Origin: Erythrobasidium yunnanense
Lineage: Eukaryota; Basidiomycota; Cystobasidiomycetes; Erythrobasidiales; Erythrobasidiaceae
Length of the DNA stretch: 64,000 bases
Assembly (NCBI GenBank): GCA_001600175.1
Contig: BCJC01000005.1
Coordinates: 476,471-540,470, forward strand
Reading direction: 5' to 3'
In this document: positions 10,301 to 21,571 of the stretch, piece after piece
Position numbering within the stretch: the stretch's first letter is position 1
How the letters are laid out: the number at the start of each line of letters is the position of its first letter
Program-made: the position numbers and the translations under genes
The notes under the pieces: model-generated
Told to the model about the DNA's origin: nothing
The model's input: only the letters and a program-made list of their open reading frames with translations
The model's database searches: none

Positions 10301-12579
10301 TCGTTCACTATCGCATCTCCAGAGAGCAAGACCAGGTCGGCAGGGAATGTATGTAGCGAAGCGTCTGCTAAATCGACCAAGTCTCCGGGAACAAGCTGAG
10401 AAGAGTCGCCCATCTCCCAAGAGCCCTTTCGCCAAATACGGACATCGCAGATGAAGCGTGACATCTCGCGCATTCGTTCGACGTTCTGACCCACTTGGAG
10501 TCAGCAGATTTCGTCACATTCGACAAGCTGGACTTACGTTGCGAGTCTCTATCAGCGTAGTAACGATACTGAGAACCGAAATGAGAGCGATAGTGACAGC
10601 ATAGAAGTAGTAGTCATCAAGCGACCAGAGGATGATCGAAGCGATCTGGAAGATATAGAAGGGATGAAGCACCTCGTCGATGAGAAGCTGGAATATGGAG
10701 CGGGCTTCGACTTCTATAGCGTTTGCGTCAAAGAGGATCCTCCGCTCTTCCCGCACGCCATCGCTGATTCCGCTACGTAGAGCTCGCAAAGACTGCCAGT
10801 TTGGATCTTTCCAGTTACTGAGATGTCAGTACGTTAGCGGGAGGACTGCGATGTCGCTTGATGATTGACGTACCGGCTCATATAGAAATGCCCATTTACA
10901 GGATGGAGCAGGAAGCGATAGTAGCGGAAATCGACGTATTTGTAGTCTTTCAGCTTGGCCTCTTTCCCGCTCTTAAGCGATCCGTTCTCCTGAACACTTG
11001 CAGGCGTACTGGTTCCATTTGTCTTGTAGACACGCGCAACGCCATTCTGTACTAGTATTGGTGTGTTGCTACCAGCAGCGGGGGGCTTAGAAGGCGGAGC
11101 GGTTCCGTTCGTGGATGTAGAAGCTATTCCTGCGCTTTTTGGGGGTTCTTCCGAGTCTGATTCGTCCATCGCTTCATTGCGCGACGTAGGCGGAGGTTCA
11201 GAAGTAGCTGGGAAAACAGTAGAGATAGGCATAGGAGTTTGAAACGAGATAGTCTTGATGGGCACGACATATGTGGTCCCATGCGACGTCTTGACGACTA
11301 CCTTCGTCGCCCGTCCGAACTCTCTTGTCTTTCCTCGGCCTTTCAACCACCATTCTGGGATCCATTTGCCCATCAAGCTTAAGATGCCTAGCGAGAGAAC
11401 CGTGCCGAGTGTCCAGAGCATGCTCTTGTATGTCTTCTCTCCCCATCCTTCGAACAATATCTGTAGATCCTCATCGGGTATATAGATGGTTTGGCGGAAA
11501 GCCGTGATCTCATCTAGGAAGAAAGGCTCTTCGTCTTCTGAGTCTTCTGCATCTGAGCCTTTCGGAGACCCAGCAGGTGATTGACCACCTTGGTCCGCTC
11601 GAGAGTCGCCAAAGACGGGGTCGTTGCCGCCGAATGAGGGCAGGAACATGCTGCCTGAGACAGCTCGTTTCGTACGCCGCCGGCTTCGCCCATCGTCGGA
11701 CGTCATATCGCTGCCTCCAGAAGAGGAAGAAGTAGTATTGATGGACGATGAGGAAGACCCATACAAGCCATAAGGATCATTCTCGTCGATCTCACCGTCT
11801 GATTCCTCTTCGGCCTCGCCTTCGCCCTGCCGCGCTAGATTGGAAGAACTACGTTGACGATGTCCCTTCCTTCGCTTTGTATCTGTTGATTTCCTGGACG
11901 AGCGAGAGATGACGGAAACGGACGATGAGTTTCGTTCCATTGAAGGCCTGGATTTTGATGCTGAACTTCCGAAGAAAGCCGACAGCATGCCTCTCTTCTT
12001 GGGTTTCTTTCCTCCTTCTTCATCTTCGCTTGCACTAGACGCCGACTCGATAGCCGTCGCAGGGACATTTCGCGAAGACCGGTTTTTGGGCGTACTGACG
12101 AGTCCATCTCTGCTTCTCGCGCTGCTGACGCTGGATCTCCTAGAGCGTTGACTATCATTACGCTGTAGCTTCTTCCGCTTCGAATGCACGCTGCTGCGTC
12201 TAGCTGATTTGGAGAGCAGGAGGGCAGATCCAGCACCATCGTCGTCCGACTCGACTTCGCTGCGATAGACTACTGATCTGCTTCTAGATCTCCTTCGCAT
12301 AGAGACGATGGACGTGGGCACGCTGACAGCCAGCTCTCCATCATACATCGCCATATTTTCGTAGATGTCTCTATTTCGAGCGTTGTTTTCATCGTCGTCG
12401 GAGTCGCCGCCTGCTTCTTCATCTTTCGCAGCTTCGCGAGCGGCGGCTGCCTCTTGCTCGTCGACAGTCTCTTCAGGAAAGAAGTCGTGTTGCTCCAGCT
12501 CGCCCAGCGAGTCAGTGTTTGCGCTGTTTGCCTCGCTCGCTGGCAGGACACTGTATCGCAGTATGCTCGTAGATGCCAT
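7392..12579 (-). CDS. YPK9: P5B-type ATPase (Ypk9/ATP13A2-like, vacuolar/lysosomal)
   Basis: Seven exons give about 1,619 residues: 12579-10874, 10817-10538, 10485-9319, 9263-9104, 9049-8932, 8873-8444, 8390-7392. The first ~370 residues are an acidic and Arg/Ser-rich disordered tail. The core has the P5B transmembrane signature PPALPATMSIG, the phosphorylation motif DKTGTLTEEG, MLTGES in the actuator domain, and GDGANDCGALKAADVG in the hinge. Six membrane helices follow the P domain. P5B pumps sit in the vacuole/lysosome membrane; ATP13A2 exports polyamines from lysosomes and yeast Ypk9 affects Mn and heavy-metal tolerance. Polyamine transport here is inferred from the family. All catalytic residues I can check are present. 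Introns are 52-58 nt, and one acceptor is CTAG where the frame demands it. Confidence 0.93.
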
Positions 12580-12975
12580 GTTGCTCGCAGACTCGTGTTC
12601 TTTGTGCTAGATGCCCTGTTTCCGCCGTTCTTGTCTTTTCCTAGCAGGCTGACACCGAACTTGCTGCGTCTGGATACGGCAGAGCCGGCCTTGACTTGCG
12701 GCAATGATTTGGAGTGGTGCAATAGTTGTAATGCTAGCAGAGCATGGCGGCTGGAAGTTAGCAACTTGACAAATTGCAACTGAGGAGAGAGCCAAACTCC
12801 GACAATTCAAATGACAACAGCATAACGCGAACATGTATTGAATAATTGAATAGATGAGAGGATCTTGAATGGTAGTACCGCACTTGACGGTCTGCTGCAT
12901 ATCGATAGCTCGGCTATTTCGAGACAAGCTGCCATATTCGTCATCCAGCCTCTGCTCGAGAGACGCGGAGTGCAC

Positions 12976-13538
12976 TTAAATCGTTCCGTAACCCTGACCG
13001 CCAACAGGGACTTGTGCAGGCTGAGCGTATCTTCCAGCACCGTGGAATTCTCCCTTTTTCGTCATGCATCAGCTTCCGCCAGCATCACTATGAGCAAGAC
13101 GAGCAGAGGCGTACGTTTCCGTGATAAGTGACGTTACCAGGTCCGTGGACCTCTTCAGCCTTTGCCTTTCGGTAGATGAGCCCTACATAGATACGGTATG
13201 GTCAGCGCTTCTCCTGCAACCTCGGGGCTCGGACAGGCTTACAGAAAGCATGAATGTGACCTTGCAACAAGCAGCATCAGCCAACGTCCTATCTATCATC
13301 TAGAGAAGCTCATTCGCGCCTGGGATGTACCCGAAGCACGTCAGGGCGATATTAATGAGCAAGTCGCAGCTGCAGCCCGTCATCAAGAACACGCTGACGG
13401 GAGGTAGGAGGATAGCGATCTATAGGTGCCAGCCAGAGCAGAGAAAGGGCTAGCGTCATTGTTTGTTGGCGCGTAGATGGGCAGTCCAGCTCAGCGGCAG
13501 CTTACGAGGATGAGGAGGAGGTTTCCTGTAGTTGACAT
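12976..13538 (-). CDS. PMP3: PMP3/UPF0057-family small hydrophobic membrane protein
   Basis: Five exons give 98 residues: 13538-13506, 13419-13320, 13260-13243, 13182-13115, 13053-12976. The N-terminus MSTTGNLLLIL and the second exon (IAILLPPVSVFLMTGCSCDL, then INIALTCFGYIPG) are the two-helix PMP3 core. The 18-nt third exon supplies HIHAF, giving the family motif YIPGHIHAFWLIYRK, followed by a hydrophilic tail ending GGQGYGTI. Yeast Pmp3 is a plasma-membrane proteolipid that affects membrane potential and salt tolerance. The donor after exon 2 is GC, not GT; it is needed to keep GYIPGHIHAF intact. The long tail distinguishes it from the ~55-residue yeast protein. Confidence 0.85.
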
Positions 13539-13710
13539 ATTGATAGATTGAGTGTGTATGCGGGAGGACGTAGTTTTATTCACTTGATGGTGGGACGGAC
13601 GCAAGAGTCGAGCACCGCCAGTCACGTCACGCCTATCTAGATGAAAGATTGCAGTATACAACAACGACTTCTTTCTTTCTTCCATATTTACTTTCACCTT
13701 GAACACGTAT

Positions 13711-15420
13711 CTAGGGCACATCTACAAGCTGGAACGAAATAGTCGCGAAAACCTCTTCTTCCGAACTACCTTCTGCCAGCCTCGTCGAGCGCAGAGTATA
13801 TCTGACAGGCATGTTGCTGAAATACCGCTCGAGGTTCATGCTCACTGGTCCGATTGCTAGATCGAAAGTGTTGAAATTCATGAATGGCGCGAAGAAGGAG
13901 GACGAATAGACGCTGCGAAGCACAAAAAGCCGGTTCAGCTATGTGAGCAGTATGGAAAGAGACGAGTGGTGCGTACACATCCGGATCATAAGTGAATGAC
14001 TTCAGCGACTCGGCTTTCGAAAAATGCTTCCTCCGCTTCGCGACAGGTACGTTCTGATCCAGGAACACGAATGTATTGTCTTCCATCGGCTCACTTGCAG
14101 GATTCTCGAATCTCCATGGTCCAAGCTGCGCTTCTACTGGGTCTTCCTTGTTCACAGCTGGTAAGCGAAGCGTGTCTGCCCATGTCAAGTCGCCTTTTGC
14201 TAATCCTTTCAAGTCCGGTACGCCGGTTGGAAGTGAGACGGAGTCGACGTGTCGCACCGGGAGAGGAGAAAGATCATCTTCGCTCTCGGAGTTGTGTGGA
14301 GAAGTCTCGGTTGTCTGAGGCGTAGTCTTCATGCTCAGAGCACCAAATCGACTCGTGATGCTTGAGAAACGCGATTTCTTGGGCGCTTCAGTACTCTGTT
14401 GCTGCTGTTGTTGAGCCCGCCTCTGATCCGCAGCCTGCATCAACTTCTCATGATATTCCCTATTCGCCAGTTCTTCATTCTCGTCCCTCTCTGTCCGCGT
14501 ACCGAAACTGATCTGATGTTTCGGCATGGGGCGTTTAGCTGCTGGCGCACCACCAGTCTCTGCTATAGCCGGGTCCGGGAACAGATGAGCATGCTTCTTC
14601 GCTAAAGCTTCTATCCGCGCATCCCTGCGTAAACCTAGGAAATGCCAGTACTTTTTCGCTTGTCGAGAAGCTTCTACGGGAACGAGATCTTGGATTGAGA
14701 CACTTCGCCCGCGTGTAGATAGGTGTGTAGGCGCTGCTGCGCTGGTCACGCCAGGTGGATGCTGAAGTGACACGAGGGCATCGCCATATCGTGCAGGTGA
14801 AGGCCAGGCTGCAAAGGTATTCATGCAGGCCAAGTATGGGGACATGATGAAGGGTCTGCCTGAAGGAGGGTTGAAATCGTAGTATGCTGTAAAAGACCAT
14901 TAGCATTACAAGACTGTCTCATCTGCAAGTCCACTTGCTGTTAGGATCGATAGATTTGGCTACGCGCATGCCTGACAACCTCATCTCGTCAGCAACGTCA
15001 CTTGAATGAATAAGCGTAGCCTACCCAAGCGGAACGGTGTCATAGGGAACTCCAAGAATCGATCAAAGTCGGTTCCAAACTGGATCTCATCGCCTTTATA
15101 AGGCTGCACGCCCGGTCTCGCTTTGAATCTTCCTTCGATCTGTATGTCGAATCTTCTATTCCTCCCTTCAAAGTAGGGATGGTCATGGTTAGGAGGTGTC
15201 CCGTCTGGAGTCGCTCCAGCAAAGTCGCGTATCTTGATGAGTACTCTTCCGACGAACAGGTCGTTGTCGATGATGGTAGGCTTTGAGGAATCGTTGACCC
15301 AAGCTACTTCTGTAGCATCACGGTGAGGCCCTCTAAAATAGATGGAATTAGCTATGAAACCTGACAGATGTCAGAACAGCCAGGCTCCACTTGCATCTTG
15401 ATGAGCAGTCGTTTGGGCAT
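13711..15420 (-). CDS. DUF1769-domain (Duc1-like) protein
   Basis: Five exons give 492 residues: 15420-15395, 15332-15025, 14971-14939, 14886-13977, 13912-13711. The fungal DUF1769 blocks are visible: IDNDLFVGRVLIKIRDF, YFEGRNRRFDIQIEGRFK, then YYDFNPPSGRPF, and near the C-terminus FMNFNTFDLAIGPVSMNLER and NMPVRYTLRS with EEVFATISFQLV. The middle is a disordered insert with a Gln run. Fission yeast Duc1 of this family binds phosphoinositide at the plasma membrane; that role here is inference. Two introns start with GCAAGT, the standard GC donor: one after 26 nt of coding sequence and one after SIDPN. Using GT instead breaks the frame in both cases. Confidence 0.82.
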
Positions 15421-15590
15421 GCTGAATGGATGTCGCTACAACGTAGAAAGCAAAGAATGCAGAATCAGGTTTTGCTCTGTTTTTGGCTCTCCCAATTTTA
15501 TGACGCAGTACAAGTCGCAGCCTGCCGAAACACACCAAAATACATCAATACATTGACCGATTCTTGCATACAACGACGACTACGAAGACG

Positions 15591-16627
15591 ATGGTCTCTC
15601 TGCTGGCAGACATTGCGATATGCGCCGCTATCCTCGCTGGAGCGTACTTTTGGGTCCGCCAGCGGAGTTCTGCTGGATTAAGCAGTAGCAGCAGCAAGAA
15701 GAAGAAGAACAAGAGCAAAAGTAAAGCTAAAGCAGCAGCCAACGATGTAGCGCCCGCTGTCGTGTCAGGGAAACAACTGTCTCAGCAACAGCCTGCGAAA
15801 CAGGCCAACCTCGAGAAGGAGAAGCCAGCTGCAGTACAGCCTGCACCACAAGAGCAATCGCATGTTAAGAACGGTGCGAACCAGAAGCCCAAACCTCAGC
15901 AGCCGACGAAGAACAGGCATACGCAAGGCCAAGCCTGGCGCGCCAACGAAGAGTTCCCACCTCTCTCAGCAGCCATGAAACAATCATCGCAGGCTCAGAA
16001 ACCACTAGCAGAACGACATGCGAAGCCTGTGCCTAAGACTGCTGTGGACGATATGCTAGATAGGGAGGTCGAGCCTGAAAGGACATTTAGCAGGACTATG
16101 CGGATAGTCAAGCCAGCGCCCTCTCCTCCGCTTCTCATTGATGAGCCTGTTGAGGAAGAGAAGGATAGTTCTGATCCGTTCGGCGAGGGAGACTCGAGGA
16201 TAGAGAAGGAAGCAGCTTGGGAGAGTGTTCCCATAACATCGCAGAAGAGTAGGCGCACCTCCTGTCCCGTTCTTGATATATACTGACTGTCTCATCCTCA
16301 GAACCACCTACGATCCGCATCGGCATATCACCAGCATCTTCAGGGACGTCCACGCCCGTACGCTCTATACCAGGCTTGACTGAACAAAGCAAGAAGCAGC
16401 GCCAGAATGCTGCTAAAGCAGCTGCTGCAAAAGCTGCAAAAGATGCTGCTGAACAGGATCGATTGCAGAGATTGGCTATGCACAAAAGGCAGTTGGAGAA
16501 GGAGAGAATGACAACGCAGGCGAAGGAGAGGGAGAAAGCGAATGGAAAGGCGAGGAGCAATAGGGAGACGCTCAGTGGAGGAATGACGGCGAAAGTAGCA
16601 GAGAATGGGGCTCTTATCTGGGATTAG
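15591..16627 (+). CDS. Single-pass membrane protein with Lys-rich stalk and coiled-coil tail
   Basis: Two exons (15591-16248, 16302-16627) give 327 residues. The N-terminus, ADIAICAAILAGAYFWV, is one hydrophobic helix followed at once by a Ser run and KKKKNKSKSKAK, so a signal anchor with the basic part in the cytosol is likely. The middle is Gln/Pro/Ala-rich with the patch WRANEEFPPLSAA. The C-terminus is an Ala/Lys/Glu-rich predicted coiled coil. No known family recognised. It starts 170 bp from the divergent DUF1769 gene, so they share a promoter region. An alternative TTG start upstream at 15564 is unlikely. Confidence 0.65.
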
Positions 16628-16858
16628 ACAGCAGGCAGGGTCGAGAGGTATCAGTACAAGCTGTTACGGTAAAGATAGAGTGGGAAGACATACTCGCGTT
16701 GTCAATCAGACAACAGAAGAGAACCTCAAACAGAGCAAGACAGAAGAGCAGTCCAGATCCGCCAGGGGCTCCTGTTCGCGTCGCGTCCCCTTATTGATTT
16801 TTCAGGGCAAAGCACTCTCCTGTCCTCTTTTTCTCTCTCCAGCGACGCTTCTGCGACG

Positions 16859-18043
16859 ATGCCGCAACCGCAGCTGTCTGTATTCACGGCTCTCCAGCAT
16901 CTTCACGATACCGATATACTCAGATACCGCAGCCTAGATGAGTTCAGTACTCGACTGTCTCGCAAAGACAACGCGTTGAAAGTCCTCGTAAGCTCAGCCA
17001 GCTTCTTTGGGGACTCTGAACCTCCAGAGCTGACATACCTACGATTGTCGATAGAAAATGCAGCTCTACCGCAAAGCTGGTCTTATAAGACACGAATACC
17101 TTATCTTTACCATCGCGAAAGACAAGCTTGCGACATGCGAATACTATCTACGGATAGACTGCACCACGCAGCCAGTGCAATTCCCGCTGCCTGCAGTCAG
17201 CTTCGTCTCATCCATACTCAACTGCAATCCGCGCGATGCTGTCCGCCTGACAAGACAGATCGATGGCAACGCGCACTTCAACGATTCCAACGCTGTTCTT
17301 CTCGCCGATGCTATCTTCCTCCCTTCCTTTGGCTTCCGGGTCAAGTATCTCATTCGGATACTCGAGTACGTTAACGACCAAGCAAGCGAGTGGGAGCACA
17401 CTCTCTTCTGGTCCAACTCGAGATGTTGCGCTCGCACTATCTTTCTGGCGCTGAGCCGTCAGCAGTGGCCGAAAGAAGCCTACATCCGCGATGCACTACT
17501 AGGCGAAGTCCTCTCTCCCACCAGCCTAGATAGCTTCTCCGCAAATCTCGTACGGCACGATACCAACGCGTTCATCATTCTATCTTTCGTCTACATTATG
17601 GCTGTTACTGGCGTATTGAACGTAACATGCGGTCTCTTCCCTTCAAGCCCATTCTTGTCTGGTCTCGGTGCTCTCCGTACATTTGCGTTAATCGTCATTA
17701 CGCTCGCGGCCATCTACGTCGGCCTTATAGCTATAGAAGGCCAGCTACTCGTCCTCTACACTACGCACAAGTACGAGGTAAGACTATGCGGCATGCTCGA
17801 GTTGACTCTCATGTGGGATCGGACACTGCTTTTCTCGAGCCTGCCGGCAAATAAGGTATGTTAGCGGGAGTTCGGCCAGAAGAACCGAAGTATGGTCTGA
17901 TGTGGTGCTTGATCTAGAAGAAGTCGCAGGCTCGAAGACGGCGTCCTTCACCTATCTTGTCACTCGAGGACTTCGCGAAGATGCACCCTATTAATTTTGG
18001 CGCTCCAATGCATCAGTCATCGCAATCGAGCGTGTCCACCTGA
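16859..18043 (+). CDS. Unknown membrane-associated protein, tandem paralogue 1
   Basis: Three exons (16859-16987, 17055-17777, 17918-18043) give 325 residues. It is clearly paralogous to the next gene: both start with DTDILRYRSLD/NEDILRYADVR-like sequence, share an intron after the same residue, continue QLYRKAG or QLYRGAG, EYL(I/V)FTIA, YYLRID, and share the block FWS(N/S)SR..ARTIF.ALSR..WP. Two C-terminal hydrophobic helices follow. I recognise no family. The last intron is 140 nt, long for this genome; reading through it instead would stop at about 17864. Function unknown; a tail-anchored topology is inferred. Confidence 0.6.
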
Positions 18044-18242
18044 GCGGTCAAGGCGCACCGGCTAAGATCCGCTCTGTCGAACACTGAGCAACGATGGATC
18101 GTGGGATGTCGAACATCACGCTCTATCACCTTTTTTCGCCTTCTTCTGGCCGCCCTCCAACGATTTTTTTCGTTCTTCGCTTGCACTCCTTCCCAATCTT
18201 TACGACCGCCATCACTCGCAGCCTCGTCATATCGATTACAAG

Positions 18243-19199
18243 ATGGCTTCTGTCTTCGAGGCTCTGGATCGTCTGAAGAATGAGGATATCTTGCGATATG
18301 CAGACGTACGGGACGTTGCAGATAGGTCGTCTCGCAAAGATAGCGAGCTGAAGATTACGGTGCGAGCCCAGACATGACCTAGCATTGCAGAGCAGGCGCA
18401 TAGCTAATGCTAGCCTGTCCAGACAATCCAACTCTACCGCGGTGCTGGCTTCACTAGTCGCGAATATCTGGTCTTCACCATCGCAAGGCAGGAGCGCATA
18501 GCATCCGAGGGCGGTCCTTACTATCTGCGGATCGACAACTCTATGACTCGCTTCCACCCCTTGCTATCTGACGCGGATCCCGTTTCTGGGCTTCTGAGTC
18601 GAGTCGCTAGAGACAGTATGCGCATAACCAAGCAGCCTTACGGCGGCATAGGCTTTCACGAACCCAGCGGTAATCTGCTCCTTGGGGAAGCTACCTTTGA
18701 CCCGTCTTGCGGCCCTTGTTTCAAGCAGTTAGTCACTATCCTCAAGCTAGTCCAACAGCGATCGTGCGTAGAAGCAGATGCGACCTTTTGGTCGAGCAGA
18801 GCTTTCGCGCGCACCATCTTCTCTGCCCTGAGTCGATACAGATGGCCAGTGCCCGCGTTGATACGTGCGCCAGACCCAGAGACAGGAAGGGGTCTAGTTA
18901 CACAAGAGCTAGAACTCTTCTCGGATGCTCTCAGACAGGAGGACACATCTAAATTCATGGCTATGGGATTTGCCTATGCTGTCTGTGCCCTACTTGGCCT
19001 AGGGTTTGCTTTAGCGCACCCTTCACCCGGCTTATTGCAGTTTCTCGTAGCTGCACTCTGCGTCCTACTTCCACTCTATCTGAGTACTGCCAGCTTCGGT
19101 GGTCAAACCTTCATAATCTACTGGCGAACATCCTCGGAGGAGCGGATGCGTCATCTGACAGACTCGATCAAGGCCACGTGTGGCTGTGCCTCTGCATAG
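18243..19199 (+). CDS. Unknown membrane-associated protein, tandem paralogue 2
   Basis: Two exons (18243-18359, 18423-19199) give 297 residues. The phase-0 intron is at the same protein position as in the upstream paralogue (KIT|TIQLYRGAG against KVL|KMQLYRKAG). A Cys-containing loop CGPCFKQL precedes the conserved block FWSSRAFARTIFSALSRYRW. Two adjacent hydrophobic segments (GFAYAVCALLGLGFALAHPS and FLVAALCVLLPLYLS) lie near the C-terminus. The sequences have diverged well beyond recent duplication. No function can be assigned. Confidence 0.65.
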
Positions 19200-19472
19200 C
19201 ATATGTATGTCATGTACGGTTCTCCCTGTATGGTCCCACTAGATAGGAGACTGACTTCACAATTCGTCGCGGTCGTGTGCCGATGTAGGTCTCCGAACTG
19301 GCACCATGCATGCTCGTACGACTAGAACTCAAACGTCCGCTAGCACTTTCGTTACTACAGTTACGGTGCGGCCGATAGCCGAACTACTGTTTGTGTTCCT
19401 AGCCCTTTCAACATTCTCCTATCTTTCACTATCCCTCCTATTTGTCATACTCTATCTAGATGCTCTCCTATT

Positions 19473-21064
19473 ATGCCAAGACCTTTAGACATGCCTTCCA
19501 AAAGCCAGACTTGGATAGGCTTCCTAGTCCTATTGGTCTTCACCTCCTATTTCTTTTTCCCTTTCAGCTCATCTGGTCGCTCGTACCCTGTTCATCAATT
19601 CTCATCTTCTGACTCTCCAGACTCTCTCCGCGATCTGCGAATCGCAGTGATTGACAATTTCGACGAAGCACATGATGGTGAGCTGCGCCCTTGTTGCATT
19701 GCTATTATACGGAACTGAATTTATGGATCAAATTACAGAAGTACTCGGTCCTCTGGTCTATGCCCTTCAAAGTATCCCAGGCGTCTCAGTCACGGTCTTC
19801 AAGGATGCGTACAAAGCCGGATTTCTAGAAATGTTCAAACCTTTCTTCGATGGACCCTACCTACCTTTCGATGCTTTCTTCCATCCTTACAACATCACTG
19901 CTACCAGCATACACAACGTAGACGCCGTCTTTCTGCCAACAGCCGAATTCACCCTACCTGTCTTGATGAACGATACCTATTTTCAAGCTTTCCCTCGTCT
20001 AAACGATCCCAAGATCTATGCTGTCGTACATCGACCTTCTCGAAACTTCTGGCAACGCTGGTCGCTCTCCGAAGGCGTTCCGGAACGCCTAGCTTCAGCA
20101 ATCTCGAGGAAAAGGCTTACCTTTCTGACACTGGCACCACACGTAACACATGCTTTACAAGACTTCTTTCGACTACCCCGCTTCGTAAACCTCACTTTCA
20201 GCACTCCACAGATCTATCCATTCATACCTGTCATTCCAAATGTTCTTCGCCAAGATAAACTCCCTCCGACAGCTAGCAAAGCTTGCAATAGAGCTGTACT
20301 GCAAGGTGCAAACAGAGCAGAAGACTTCTTGCGGGTTCAAGAGGATCTTCTGCGGGAGATACGGGGTGAGTCAGCAAGCATCGCCGGGGAATTATCCTGA
20401 CTGGCGCGTGTAGCAGCTCCACGGTCCTGGGGGTACCAACTTGAACGATTAAAGGAAGCAGCAGATGATGTTCCAGAACGCTACATCCCGGATGCAAATT
20501 CACGCGATACTCGATTCACATTGTTCGCACTGGGAAGAGGCGAGCAGAGTAATCCCTTCAGAGTACTAGAGCCTCTGGAAGAAGTTGTAAAGGTATTGAC
20601 GGATCTGCCGTACGATCTGGTAAGCATCGTTCGTCAAATGGTCGTTCAAGCAGTCTACTAACCTTCCTTTCAGTTTTGGCCTCTGATTGCGAACTGCGTA
20701 AGCATTACTTCTCACTGCTACCACCATATGCTGATAAGCATCGTCGCTATAGGATGTCATGCTCACCGGCTGGCCGCTGCCTACCTCACGCTACATCCGC
20801 AAGTTCGCCAGCTCCACCATTCCAACAGCACTCATGAACCGCCTCCCCATCCTATTGTCAAAAAAGGAATACCGAGCGTACAATTACCTGGACTCGCCTG
20901 CCATACTCGAGATTAGGAAGGACGAGACGGAGATACAGGCGCTAGCCAGACTTCGCAGGACAAAGAGTTGCAGGAGAGGAAGTACCGCACAATGGGAGAG
21001 GTTGGAGAAGAAGATCTCTCTTGCCAATCAGAAGATGCTTGAGAAATTGCTTCTCAGCAAGTAG
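19473..21064 (+). CDS. Signal-anchor protein, possibly a Golgi glycosyltransferase-like enzyme
   Basis: Five exons (19473-19677, 19739-20365, 20414-20619, 20674-20697, 20753-21064) give 457 residues. An N-terminal hydrophobic helix (IGFLVLLVFTSYFFFPF) follows a short basic end, as in type II Golgi proteins. The lumenal part begins LRIAVIDNFDEAHDEVLGPL. Later blocks are DPKIYAVVHRPSRNFW, RDTRFTLFALGRGEQ, and a C-terminal IRKFASSTIPTALMNRLPIL. The fourth exon is only 24 nt and encodes FWPLIANC. Layout and the ordered-loop character near the C-terminus suggest a GT-B-like sugar transferase, but I cannot name a family, so treat that as a guess. Asn-X-Thr sites are present. Confidence 0.62.
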
Positions 21065-21571
21065 GAAACTGCAAGCCAAATCAGGCATGCTCTTTAAGTG
21101 TCAGGCAGACTCTGGAGATGCTCTGACTTCGGCCTCTCTTCGATATCGGCTGCAAAGCCACGAAGCTGGCATCTTCCATAACTGTTGCTCTGGACACAGT
21201 ATCGACAAGAGCAGAGGAAGGTCGCTACACGATGAGAGTTTGGACAGATGCCGGGAAGGAGCTTAGAGCGATGCCAAGACTAGAGGGATATGTGTGTGGC
21301 GAGGATCAGCCAGAAAGGCCTGAAGAGAAAAGGAAGGAAATCCGCCGGGGACGTTGTCAGCGTAAAGTAGTCATCAATTAGTCGTCGTTGTAAGAGAAGA
21401 GAAAATAGTAAGAAGAAGAAAAAGCTAATCAACATGGTAGTAGAAAGAATCGCAGTCCAAGCCAAACCAAACCGAGAACATCTAAACGAAACCATTGCCT
21501 CCATTCCTTGTATTGTCTAAGATCAAGCATATCTCATAGCATCAAAGTCTCTTAAGCAATCTGCACATTGC
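21065..21571. other. Convergent 3' region
   Basis: About 500 bp between the plus-strand signal-anchor gene and the minus-strand KAP123 stop. It holds an A/G-rich stretch around 21385-21425, consistent with 3' UTR or terminator sequence. No gene supported. Confidence 0.35.
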
